Assembly: GCA_949775045.1 (NCBI GenBank)
Contig: OX459097.1
Span: forward strand, 10,775,619 to 10,839,618
Source of the DNA: Metridium senile
Taxonomy: Eukaryota > Cnidaria > Anthozoa > Actiniaria > Metridiidae
Reading direction: 5' to 3'
DNA length: 64,000 nt
Shown: one piece after another, positions 24,629-35,416 of the stretch
Layout: every line of letters begins with the position of its first letter
Position numbering within the stretch: the stretch's first letter is position 1
Position numbers and translations under genes: made by a program
Notes under the pieces: model-generated
What the model was told of the DNA's origin: nothing
Seen by the model: only the letters and a program-made list of their open reading frames with translations
Database searches by the model: none

Positions 24629-27600
24629 CTAGTCATGCTTTTTAATGTTATTAAAAGCATCTTTCGCTGTCTCACTTCCCCACACAGTACCAAAAATAGA
24701 CCTGAAAACAAACAAACAATGTAAAAAAGTTTACATTACTAACATTACTTTAATGTGAATTTATGATCATTCTGAATAATTGGATTTCATAATATCTGAA
24801 CTTCAGGCTCCCAACTCATGATGATGAAAGGAAAGATGATGAAAGGAACAAGTATAGCTAAGTTGTTTAGTGTGCAGCTTTCGGAGCGAGATGTCATGAG
24901 TTTGATCCTCAGTGGCCACACACTTGTTTCAACTTCTTTCCAATCAGTGTAGCTTTGAGTAGCTTTAAATACATGTAAAATGGAGCACTGATGGAGATAG
25001 GGGGGAAGAGTGCACCGTCAGTTTCCTGGGAGACCATCTTACTTCGACCTGCTGAGGTCAACTAATGAAAATCAAGATAACCATTCAAAGGAAGTCGTTA
25101 AATGAGTTTGAATTTTGACTTCCGGAATAAGCTCCAACAGACTATGTTCCCAGGGGTATTTTTTCTGGGAGCGAGAAACGAGTGACAGAAGATTACCCTT
25201 GGGTTCCCGAGGATGAAGGAACTACCACGCTAGCTTACAATATTTACCTCTCAACTTTTAATGCATCGTCCATCGGCAGGTCATCACCAGCAGCTATAAC
25301 ACCCTTTATTGCTTTGATAACAGTTGCACCACTCTCAAGGTAAGGTTTTAGCCAATCACTTGCTGCTTCTACTGCATCCTAGTAAAACAATCAATCAATA
25401 TAACAGATAATATTTGAAAACAAACACTGAACTACTGCAAAACAGTTTGATATCTAGAGATAATACATATCCTAAATTAATCATTTTGATATCAAACAAA
25501 CAAATGTAACCAATATTTGAAAACATACACTGAACTTAGCCTCCTCCGCAGGCAGAAAAAACGAAGAAAAAGAAGAAAAAAAAACATTGAGTTGTGTAGT
25601 CTTTAGACTGAAGACTTTTGTGTTAGTCTTAAATGGAAGTCAAACAAGTCACTATTATCTGTATCAAGAATTGTTTTAAAATCAGGCAACTCCTTCATGT
25701 ACTGAACACATGTACAGTCACATATGTACATAATTCAGAGGAGCCTAAAATTGTGTGCATGGAAACCTCATGTAAGAGAAAAATACATTATGTACTATTT
25801 AAAAAACGAGCAGCAGTGTTTTATCAGGTATAAAATCCTGAGGGTGAAGCCCAAGGGATTTTATACCTGATAAAACACGTGCTGCGAGTTTTTTTAATGA
25901 CTTAAAAAACTCATTAGTAATTCATGACCATTTTGTCCAATATCGATGAAACAAAAGAAAACGGAAGGTTGTTTGCATTTGGGAATTCATCTAAAGTAAC
26001 AATAGAGGAATGCTAACCAACTTGAATGTTAACAAACTTGATGACATCTTGTTGCAAACTTTTCATCGATTGATTGAGTAGTATAATGGCTTAAAGCGCA
26101 GATACAACATGCAGAAGGTCTCGGTTCGATTCCTGGCATTGGCACTCAAAGTCTTTTTTTCGCCAAAAATCTGATGTTTACTCATCAGTAGAGATGGGGG
26201 ATTGGAGGGGGGAGGGTAATATCTGAATTATGGACATGAAGCATTATATAATGACACATGTGCCATTATATAATGCTTCATGTTCATTTGCATTCAATTG
26301 TTCTTCTATTCTACACTATAATCCCTCCGCGTTTCAAACGTAGATTATGCGATATACAATGCTTTCCTCGTGACCAGAGAGGAGCATCGGATTGGACAAA
26401 ATGGTCATGAATTATTAATGAGTTTTTTAAAAATAAATAAATGCATTCTTATGTTCCACTAATAATTAACGACTAAATGAGAAAATATACCTGAGATCAT
26501 AAGTAAGTGTTATCCTCATTTAAGAGCCCTTAATAGGAAGTGATGTTTGCAAAATATTATAATATATTAACATGTTTTTCAATTTATAATTGCTATAGTA
26601 ATGACTTAATGGGATTAACCTGTGAGTCATCTCTGAAGACCTCTTTTAAGGGTTTAAAATGGATGCTTAAATTGGGATTTGAAATATGAAATTTAAAAGG
26701 ATTTAAAAATGGTGCTTCATGGTTGTAAAACATTAGTGAATTAAAATGTTTGTTTACATTAAAAATTAATGACTTGATGAATTACTAATATATAATCTGC
26801 TGGGTTTAACAAGAAATACCTGGGAATTATCCATGCGTAATTCATCATCAACCAACCCACATTGAAGTGATTCTGTCAAGTTCATTTTCTTGGATTGTAA
26901 TAACATTTCTAGTGCCTTCTGACGGCCAACAAGTTTGACAAGTCTAGCTCCCCCACCCCACCCTGGTGATACATTCATCCTTGCTTGCACAAACCTGATT
27001 TCTAAAAGAATTAAAAGGTTTTACTACATCACTACATCATATGATCTATAGATAAATTTTGTATTGAAATAATGTTGATAAATATAGAGTGATAAGGAAA
27101 AATTTTTGGGGGGGTTCTCCCTTAGAAAATGAATAGGGGTGCTCGACGGACGTTTTAGGGTCAAAAATAAGACCCTCGCATACCTTTTAGGGTCTCAAAC
27201 TGGCACCGTACCTTTTAGGGTCAGTTTTCAAACTTAAGATTATACATAATGAAAAATTTTTAAATGTTGTCGTACCTTTTAGGGTCTGAAATCAGTATCT
27301 GAGTTAATTTATGCGTAACTTTTAGGGTCATTTTCAAAACCATCCGTTGAGCACCCCTATCCATTTTCTAAGGGAGGACCCCCCCCCAGGGGGAAAAATA
27401 TGACTATTTTTAATGTATTTGCATATATATCTGTGCAGAAGCTGTGTAAATGAGCTATCAAACAATTATTATTATTATTATTAATTATATAGATAACAAC
27501 GGTTTACAGGGATTTCTGCCACTGAGAAATATTGTATTTGACCACATGTATGTAAATACAATATCTTTACATGTGAAAATAATCATTTTTATGTACATAT

Positions 27601-28629
27601 GTATTATTCTCTATATTAAACCAGACAGCTTTTAATTGAAATGTATCATACCAAAAGCCTCAAACATGATTATTATATATGCATTTTATTACCTGCACTT
27701 TTGCACATCAGTCTAAAATCACAAGCAGTGGCCAACTAATAAACACAAAAGAAATAAAACATCAACAGAGTAACTGAGCTTAGACAAGACATGCACAACC
27801 TTGGTTATGAGGCCCTGTTAGGGGGGGGGGGGGGGGGGGTCTGAATAGTCCATAATCCTGATTGAAGTTCATAAATAATCGGTAATTCTAAATTGTAAAT
27901 AATGATTTACCAAAAATATATTACAAACGAGTAATCCTAAATCCTCAATTGGTCCTAAATGCTGCAAAAATAATCCATAATCCTTAAACTTTTAGGTCAA
28001 TAATCCATATCCCTGCTCTAAAAACCCCTAATAATCCATAATCCTAAAACCCTAACAGGGCCTCGGTTATCATGACAAAAGCATTGCACAAAACATGAAA
28101 AACAGATTGACCCTTTTTTGCAGTCCTCCTATCTAATTTTCCGTAGCTGTACCTCAGCACCACCTCCAATAGCATGACCCTGTACAACAGCTACACTGAC
28201 CAAAGGCAATCGCCGAAGACGTGTCAATGTCCTATGCATGAAAAAGCACATTTTCGCGCCATCTTCTGGTGAAAGTATATCTTTAACCACACTTATATCC
28301 GCACCAGATGCAAACGTGCCTTTGTCTCCCTGTAACACGACTGCTTTGCCTTCCCTCCAAGGTTCTAGTTCATCGATAATTTCAGCAAGCTGTACCATCA
28401 TATGCCCTGTCATAGCGTTCTTGCGACTCGCGTTAGAAATAGTAATTACGGCGATGTGATTTGAGGGATGATAATTCAGTAGGATTTCTCCTCCCTGACC
28501 TGTCAATGGGCTAAGGTGGGAGCGAATTTCATCTTCGTCAAACAATGGAGGGCTAGTTGAAGCATAAAATGCTCGTCTATGTACTTTAAGAAAGCCTATA
28601 CGTCTGGAAATAGTCAGAAACCGATTCAT
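24629..28629 (-). CDS. ECHDC1: ECHDC1-like ethylmalonyl-CoA decarboxylase
   Basis: Five exons (28153-28629, 27693-27735, 26820-27001, 25248-25378, 24629-24701) join in phase to 301 residues, close to the family's usual size of about 300. The family belongs to the crotonase fold and removes side-product ethylmalonyl- or methylmalonyl-CoA by decarboxylation (metabolite repair). Crotonase features are clear: an oxyanion-hole segment GTFASGADIS at about 104-113, GHAIGGGAE at 151-159, LATACDFRLM at about 160-169 and SPGWGGGARLV at about 185-195. The last carries glycine where true hydratases have the catalytic glutamate region, as in ECHDC1. The N-terminus (residues 1-25) has many Arg/Lys and no acidic residue, looking like a mitochondrial presequence, while the vertebrate enzyme is cytosolic. 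The start is the first ATG of the open exon. Confidence 0.93.
24852..25045 (+). mobile_element. tRNA-derived SINE
   Basis: A-box-like tagctaagttgtttagtg and B-box-like gagtttgatcctc are followed by the body shared with 58967-59165 (tttaaat-catgtaaaa-ggagc-atgatgga, then gagtgcaccgtcagtt). It lies in the last intron of the ECHDC1-like gene. Confidence 0.7.
25799..25896. mobile_element. Hairpin element
   Basis: Arms of about 40 bases (aacgagcagcagtgttttatcaggtataaaatcc and its mirror) are separated by a short loop. This gives a near-perfect cruciform. Confidence 0.85.
25902..26440. mobile_element. MITE with ~45-bp ends, containing a tRNA-like segment
   Basis: The ends (aaactcattagtaattcatgaccattttgtccaat and its mirror near 26393-26437) are inverted repeats. 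Inside are a tRNA-like piece (26075-26150, B box ggttcgattcc) and a hairpin (gaagcattatataatg and mirror, about 26239-26285). Confidence 0.75.
27100..27385. mobile_element. G-tract MITE, ACCTTTTAGGGTC family, copy 1
   Basis: The ends gggttctcccttagaaaatg and attttctaagggaggaccc are inverted. The core repeats acctttttagggtc-like units about six times. A relative lies at 52928-53250. Confidence 0.75.
27810..28068. mobile_element. MITE, GAGGCCCTGTTAGGG family
   Basis: The ends gaggccctgttaggg and ccctaacagggcctc are perfect inverted repeats. A G run of about 19 follows the left end, and the core has repeated aataatccataatcc units. Confidence 0.85.
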
Positions 28630-29353
28630 TTTAAATCCTTCGTCGAGAAATTTGTCGAAGTGGCAATAACCAGCAGTCGTTACTCGCTGAATATGTTAGA
28701 GACTGGGAACGGTATTTTGAACTACACAGGTAGCTCAAAAGTGATTATGATTCAAAGGTGATTCAAAATCATAAAACAATACACATTTAACACATAACCG
28801 CGTATATTTCAATGACTGGTCATTGTGTGTTTGTATAGTATATATCTAATTCAAAAAAGGTTGACGGGGCGAACGGCGAACGGCGATTTCCTTCCGCTTC
28901 TTTTCGGCTTTCCTTTCCTTTCCTTCCGCTTCTTTTCGGATTTCCTTTCCTTTCCTTTCCTTTCCTTTCCTTTCCTTTCCTTTCCTTTCCTTTCCTTTCC
29001 TTCCGCTTATTTTCCTTTCCTTTCTTTCCTTTTCCTTTCCTTTTAAATTCTTTCTATTTTATTGTATTTCTAATTCTACTTCTGCGTGCAAAAACATCAA
29101 TCTGATACCATACTGAATTATTTTATTTATTTTATCTTATTATAACTTACACATATCATCTTAATTATAAGAATCTGATTATAATTCTTCCATAAAATCT
29201 ACATACCTTAAGCTATGTTTGTTTTTTTCAATATCAATTATTCTATATTTTACTGCCAATCGTCATTGTCGACAGAGCATATATAGAAACTTATCTTAAA
29301 TTTTCAATTAATTATCATTAATTCATAGATCATTAATTTGTTGTGTTTGTATG
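28630..29353. other. Intergenic, with (TTTCC)n at 28905-29042
   Basis: Head-side flank of the ECHDC1-like gene. A pure pyrimidine array of tttcc units, interrupted by cttccgcttcttttcgg blocks, runs from about 28890 to 29045. No TATA box was found upstream of the gene. Confidence 0.7.
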
Positions 29354-29829
29354 TCATTCGTTGTAATCTTCCACTGTTTTTTGAAATCTCTCTTCTTTGT
29401 TGTCCCAGTTTGGATTCAAGATTGTTTTGCGGTAGTATCTTTCCATGTTGTCCAACTGATTCTGTGGATTGTTTTCCTGGAAAAAAAATAAAAGTATACT
29501 TAACAAAATATAGTTTTCGGATCTACATTTAGTGATCCCTTTCAAATAGCACAAAAAAGTTCGCATCACGTATTCCACCTTTTCAAAATTCATTCATAAG
29601 TTATCTAGGTATTTCCTCTAACACGTCGTTCTTTCTCTCACCAACGATTCCACAAGAGATTGCCTTGGCATCTAAACACGATTTGTTACTAATACACTGA
29701 TATACATACCTTATTGTGTTGGTAAAAATTTCTCTTTCCTTTTCCATTAGGGAGACTGTTAAAAGCGCCCTGGGAATACAAGATAGTAACGGCGAGTAGA
29801 AGAACAAAGAACTGATGCTTGGCTGCCAT
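29354..29829 (-). CDS. Small secreted peptide precursor (unknown)
   Basis: Two exons (29710-29829 and 29354-29476), each a whole number of codons, encode 80 residues. The first 20-odd residues form a typical signal peptide: basic start, then the hydrophobic run FFVLLLAVTILYS, with likely cleavage after SQG or nearby. The remainder is hydrophilic, with no cysteine after the signal, and contains a dibasic-type GKGKR about ten residues into the mature part, which could be a processing site. A TATA box lies about 60 bases upstream of the ATG. I do not recognise the family. It could be a secreted matrix, gland or signalling peptide. The single intron and correct phase support a real gene, but its small size leaves some doubt. 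Confidence 0.7.
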
Positions 29830-29883
29830 GGTTGGGCCTCTTTAAATGACTGACTGACTGACAGTACAATGTAGTGTATGGGC

Positions 29884-29893
29884 ATATATATAC
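29884..29893 (-). promoter_or_regulatory. TATA box of the small secreted peptide gene
   Basis: On the minus strand gtatatatatgccc precedes the ATG by about 55-65 bases. This leaves room for a start site about 30 bases downstream of the box and a short leader containing a cagtcagtcagtca repeat. Confidence 0.55.
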
Positions 29894-30114
29894 TCTCCCA
29901 ACTAACATGCATATGTATGATGTAGTTTACAGATATTTTAAAACGGTTGCCCACGTACGACAATTGTTCTTTCCGGGGAATTATGGGTATACTTTTTATT
30001 ACGAATAAACTAGGTACTTTAAACAATTCTAAATATTTCAATTTCAATCTTTCTTGTTCTTAAGAAGAATAATGACTGTCACTTGTTTGTGTTTATATAG
30101 AAGTAAAGGAAAAT

Positions 30115-30275
30115 CACTCATGTTTAGCGCTGGTAGTACCTTTTGCTAGAAATAAGCTGGTCTCCAAGGAAACCGACGATGCGCTCTTTTTCCCCCGTCC
30201 TCGCCCTCGTTCCACTATTTTACAGGTAATTGAAGCTACTCCAAGCTACTAAGAATGGAAAGAAGTCGATTGAAC
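30115..30275 (-). mobile_element. SINE copy, body only
   Basis: Matches 3060-3215 and, in reverse, 24852-25045: tgcgctctttttccccc and gctactccaagctact are the shared blocks. Confidence 0.65.
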
Positions 30276-30304
30276 AACTGTGAGGCAACTGGGTGTTTTT
30301 TCAA

Positions 30305-30470
30305 TATCTCATCAATTCTTGGTTTGTAACCATTCCCAGGGCGAATTGAACAAAAGTACCACCAGTCACGGTGATGGTTTTCTTTTGTCAAGACCACCAG
30401 CATGGCTGCCGTTTCTTTTGTTCAATTCACTCTCCTTGGAATGGTTGCAACCCAAGAATAACCCATTTGC
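30305..30470. mobile_element. MITE, CCACCAGTCACGGTGATGG family, copy 1
   Basis: The ends attcttggtttgtaaccatt and aatggttgcaacccaagaat are inverted repeats with inner gcgaattgaacaaaa / ttttgttcaattc. A truncated copy lies at 59450-59575. Confidence 0.85.
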
Positions 30471-33037
30471 TTTTGACGATGATAATGGTGACAATCACCT
30501 CGATTTTTCATGCTTAGATGTATGCCCATAATTCCGTTTTTCATCTACAGGAGGGATAAACAGTAACTTGTAATCACTACTTTATACAACCGTTTTAAAA
30601 TGGTGATGATGATGTAATAGCTGTCGATGACTACGATTGCCAATTAAATACAACACCTTGGGTATCGTGTTGAGAATGCTATCCCTATGGCATTCCTTCG
30701 GCTCCAGATCCTGTTGAGAGTAGCTATCAGACACAGATGGTAGGGCAATTAATAGCACTGTAGGTGATAGGAAGCCTCAAAATGAAGCAGCGAGTTCAAA
30801 TACCATTTGTACTATTGATAACTTTGCCGTTGTGGTTTCTAAACGTTTTACTTTCATGGTTTGTTGTTGTTGTTGTTGTTTTGCTTCTTTTCTCGGTCGT
30901 TTTTGGATCTATGTTTTCTTTTGTTTGTTTACTTTAATGTTTGCTTTTGTTTATAAATTTCCATTTGGTTATCCTTTGTTCAATTTTCATCATGTTTTAC
31001 CTTTTGTGCTTTCTACTTTTATTGTATTTCAAACAAGTTGTTTGGTTTTCCCCATTTAATTTCAAGAATTACTTACTTATTTATTTCGTTTTGTTTGATT
31101 TTGTTTAATTTTGTTTTCACGCTATCTTTAGGTTTTAAAAACTGCTTAATTTGATGTATTATTTCACGTTTGCACAATAATGCTTATTTATTATTTTGAA
31201 ATGAGCTATCCTATAGCTCTTCAATTACTCACATATGCGGCATCTTGCATGGTTCTAAAGCTAATCAATCTTTAGTCATTAAAAAAAGAGAAAAGAAAAA
31301 GATTAAATTAAATAGCATTTTTTACGGCTACTAAAAATAGATATTGCAAAGCCTTGTGGGATGGAAATGCGGACAAATTTTGTAAAAAAGGCTTCGATAA
31401 CCAGGAAAAGAAGATCAATATCAGTCGAAAAACCATAGTTTTTCCATGAATTAGAAACAATAAGACAAAGAAAACATTGTTGCAGCATATTAGTATGTAT
31501 TTTGGGCTTGGCTTGTCCGCATTCAATCCCATAATGCATCATCGAAACGTCATCTGTGGAAAGCGCTATTAAAATTAAGTTTGGAACTGTTTAATGAAGA
31601 AATACGATCACATTATTATATTTACTAGTTATAGTTTACTTCTATTACTAACTGAACATCATTCTGATAGTTACATAAGTATATGCATAATTAGTTTTAT
31701 TGCAAAAAGCGGTACCACTTTTATCTTAAGTTTTATATATAACCTAATACGTAAATAAGTGGATCGAATTCTTAGTTGGAACTCTGTCGTGTTCAAACTA
31801 CGTATACTTAAAAAAAACTATATTACCATATCAAAATGAGGAAGAAAGTAAACTCGATTTCAAATATTTAGGCTCGTTTTTTTTATCGCACTTGCTTTTA
31901 TTCTCCCGACTTCTATCAGTGTTTTTTTTTTCAGTCCATCTTCCAATCCATTTTAACCCTTTTTCCTTCGTCCATGAAAAACATCCGGCAGAGTTTCAAC
32001 TTCCTTACGTTTTATAGAGTATCCTTCCTTCCTTCTTGGAAGTGAAGCTTTGAATGTGTATTTTTTCCGACTGTATGTTTGATTGATCAATTTTAAAGCC
32101 AGAGTTATTTCTCTATATTTTCACCTTTAAGATCATGAAACTGTTAACTTAACCCTATTAATGTAGACATTAATAAGATTTTAACTGTAACGTGGAAGTT
32201 AATACCCGATATCAAGTAAGTGCATGTAAAATGAAGTCCTTCAAAGTGGCTATTATAGTTAATTTAAAATTACACTTTTGTCAATGATCGAGTTCTAAAT
32301 GCGAAACTCTTCAATTTGTAAGTGATTTGTGAGGAGGACGTAAGCGTTTGCGGTATTGCGGTATTGAGTCATTTTTGTTGCGGTATTACGGTAATTTATA
32401 TTTTGACATGCGGTATTGCGGTATTCAAATAATATGCGGTGTGCGGTATTCATACATTTTAGGCCTTGGTATTCGGTGAAAAGAAGAGGAACGACAACAT
32501 TAAGAACTAGATTTGGTCCAACCTCGTTCCCAGGGCCCTCTCCCTTCGCTTTTGGGTGGCGTACGTTTTAATAATCGTCTACTCTACTGACAGATATCCA
32601 CTTAAAGGTCAGAGATACATTACAAACATATTATTTTTTCATGAAAACTTAGTTTTTAATTTAAAACGGTTATTTTTTAATTTTCGTTGCGGTATCGGTA
32701 TTTTGATAAATTTAGTTGCGTTATTCGGTATTTGCCCATTTTTTGTGCGGTATCGATCCAGACCCCCCTTACGCCCCCCTCATTACGCCCCCTCATTTGT
32801 CTATTTTAACATACAATTTGGGGAACATTTATCTGTACATTATTATGTTAAAAGTCGAGATTTCAAAATATGAAACTGTTTCACTATTTTACTGATCATG
32901 ATTTGACCAAGGTATATACTTATCTGAAAATTCATGAATAACTTAAGAGAATTTTTAGTAAAATATGAAAGAATTCGTCCCATCTATATGCGATAAGTGC
33001 GATATAGAGCTGCTCGCCTTCGACTCATCGTTATATA
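30471..33037. other. Intergenic, no gene seen
   Basis: T-rich sequence on the plus strand between about 30830 and 31140, and repeated gcggtattgcggtatt-type units near 32350-32450 and 32690-32750, suggest a further element. None of the open frames resembles a protein or shows consistent splice sites. Confidence 0.6.
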
Positions 33038-33285
33038 CACCTATTTCAATTAAGGTAGTCCATCTGGAATGGTTGATCTGAGACCGATAGGGAGCTCGTT
33101 AAACTGCAAATGCACTATTATAATCACGCTTGAATATTAATATTTACTTCTGAAATACTGTTATCTGTAATTCAGCACCATTCAAGTGTGATGAAAACAA
33201 TGTATTTGAAATTTAATGAGCTTCCACAATTCCTATCGGCCTCAGATCAACCATTCCAGATGGACAACGTTATTTGAAATAGGTG
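33038..33285. mobile_element. TA-flanked MITE, CACCTATTTCA ends, core type B, copy 1
   Basis: Begins cacctatttcaatt and ends gaaataggtg, with TA at 33036-33037 and 33286-33287. The core arms gtccatctggaatggttgat and atcaaccattccagatggac are inverted. The copy at 39552-39806 is about 90 percent identical by eye. Confidence 0.9.
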
Positions 33286-33287
33286 TA

Positions 33288-34068
33288 CACCTATTTCAAA
33301 AAACGTTGTCAGAAGGAGATCTGCAATCTGCAATCTGCAATCTGAGACCAAAATGAATTCAGGAAAATTGCGTTCTGCAAAAACCAGGCCTGGTCCTGTT
33401 TTTTGCGCTTAGCACCTTCAGATTTACATTCAATAATAATAATAGTTGGTTCTTTTATAGCGCACTATACATATGTCTCAGTGCGCTTATGTAAACATGA
33501 CAGTGATAAAATTAATGTGCGTAAATATACGATGAAGACTTAAAATACTTAAATGTCACTAAGAAATAAATGTGTTTTCAATAAAGTTTTAAAACGATCA
33601 AGTGATGGGGCACTTTTTATAGATTCAGGTAAATTGTTCCATAATTTTGGGGCGACAGCAGAAAATGACCTATCCCCATATGTTGTTGTCTTTATTTAGT
33701 AAATTCTTATTTGCCGATCTCAGGGAGCGTGTTGGCGAATAACCTGTCAATAGATCAGAGATATAGGCAGGCGTCATATTGTTCAAGGATTTATAAGTAA
33801 GAAGGAGAATCTTGAATTCAATCCGGCGTTTAACTGGTAACCAGTGAAGATCTTTCAATATTGGTGTTATGCTATCCATTGGTTTGGCCCCAACTAATAA
33901 ACGTGCAGCAGTGTTCTGTATCCTTTGTAGCTTGTGTAGATCAACAGTCGCCATATCCAAAGCCAGAAAGTGCACGCAATGAGAAAAAACTGCCGTACCC
34001 CACAATTCACTTCGGTCTCAGATTGCAGATTGCAGATCTCCTTCTGACAACGTTTTTTGAAATAGGTG
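33288..34068. mobile_element. TA-flanked element, CACCTATTTCA ends, core type C with LINE piece
   Basis: Begins cacctatttcaaaaaacg directly after the TA that also ends the previous element, and finishes cgttttttgaaataggtg at 34068. Inner arms gtcagaaggagatctgcaat and attgcagatctccttctgac are inverted. The middle holds a minus-strand LINE 3' fragment. Confidence 0.9.
33430..34005 (-). pseudogene. LINE (CR1/L2-like) reverse-transcriptase 3' fragment
   Basis: The minus-strand frame 33670-34005 reads LQRIQNTAARLL, then LHWLPVKRRIEFKILLLTY and further residues. These are the conserved C-terminal residues of jockey/CR1/L2-type reverse transcriptases. After a frameshift near 33670 the ending continues as YGDRSFSAVAPKLWNNLP-like sequence to about 33550. 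It is 5' truncated and dead. A gcgcactata / cagtgcgct stretch near 33460 may be its 3' tail. Confidence 0.85.
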
Positions 34069-34310
34069 TATCGCATACAAAGCAATTTGAATTACGATTT
34101 ACAAAAATGGAAAGGTTATGGGTATTATGGGTATTCAGAGTTCACGATTCAAATTCAACCTTTTGGAATATCTTTATACTGTACATATAGATCACTTTGT
34201 CGCTTCTACTCAGTTTCGTGCAAATCACCAGCGCACGCAGTCCACTTGACGCAGTTTACAGGTTTTGCAGCCCACGAGTTACATTAAGAACGTGGTAAAC
34301 TGAAGTGATA

Positions 34311-34416
34311 TTAGTCTCCCCCGCAGCTGTTTTTAGTCTCGTTCCACTCCCCTACGGTCTAGAAGTGGACCGTAGGGGAGTGGAACGAGACTAAAAACGG
34401 CTGCGGGGGAGACTAA
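34311..34416. mobile_element. Ends-only hairpin of the 47798-48785 element family
   Basis: Two arms of about 48 bases (agtctcccccgcagctgttt onward and its mirror) meet with only a few bases between. Their sequence matches the terminal repeats of the 1-kb element at 47798-48785. Confidence 0.9.
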
Positions 34417-34767
34417 AGTGATATCGGTAATTTCGCAAGCAAGTGCGGTAATGTGGCCATAAAATCAATACGTTCTAGTTAAGTATAAATAGGTTATACA
34501 AATGGAAAGCAAATGCAGATTGACCATGAAATAAAATAAAAGTAAACAATAACAATGACAACGTAATGACTATTAGTTGCTTAATAAATCATATCCAGTT
34601 TTTATTTGCGTATACCTCAATTAGACATACAAAAATATCATTTCAAAATCTATAAAAAACATTTACGTAGGAATCAGTAGAAATATAACCAATTCATGAA
34701 ATCCCTTATGGGTGCCCTGTTGTAAGTATTGTCGAGAGAGCCTGGATTGAACCACAGGAATCCCAAT

Positions 34768-35342
34768 CTAGTTATACATTTTTGGATCTTGTAGCTTGCT
34801 CCAATGTGGAAGAGGCCTGTCGGAGTTGTACATACGTTGCCATAGTTTCAATTCGGTGCCCGTGGCGTGCGAACCAATTAGAGCCGATCCAATGACGTCA
34901 TTGCCATGCATGACTGACACTAGTAGGTCTACCGAGTCTAAGAGGTCAGCGTTTATATCATATGAGACAGCCTCGTTATAGGTTGGGTTCAAGTCTCCTT
35001 TTTTGGTAGTAGTCCTTTTCTTCTTGGATCGCTTGCCGTCTTGTAAAAGGGTTATTTTTACATAGGGATCTGGATTTGAAATACAGATCGGGTTATAATA
35101 CGTACGTGCCATCTGATTGTTCATTGATTGACTAATTGACTTACTGATTGAATATTTGATTGATTGATTGATTGTTTTTTATATAGATTGCTTGATTGAT
35201 TGGTTGGTTGATTGATTGATTAATTGATTGGTTGGTTGATTGGTTGATTGATTGGTTGGTTGATTGATTGGTTGTTTAATAATTGGTTGATTGATTGGTT
35301 GGCTGTTATATAGATTGATAAATTGGTTGATTGATTGGTTGG

Positions 35343-35416
<74 letters not shown>

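Noticed and set aside
26075..26150. A tRNA gene
   Set aside because: The B box is perfect but the T-stem mispairs and no acceptor stem closes. It lies inside a MITE, so it is a tRNA-derived relic.
29601..30047. A 148-codon minus-strand frame overlapping the secreted peptide gene
   Set aside because: It runs through the TATA box and leader in another frame; the signal-peptide frame with matched splice sites explains the region better.
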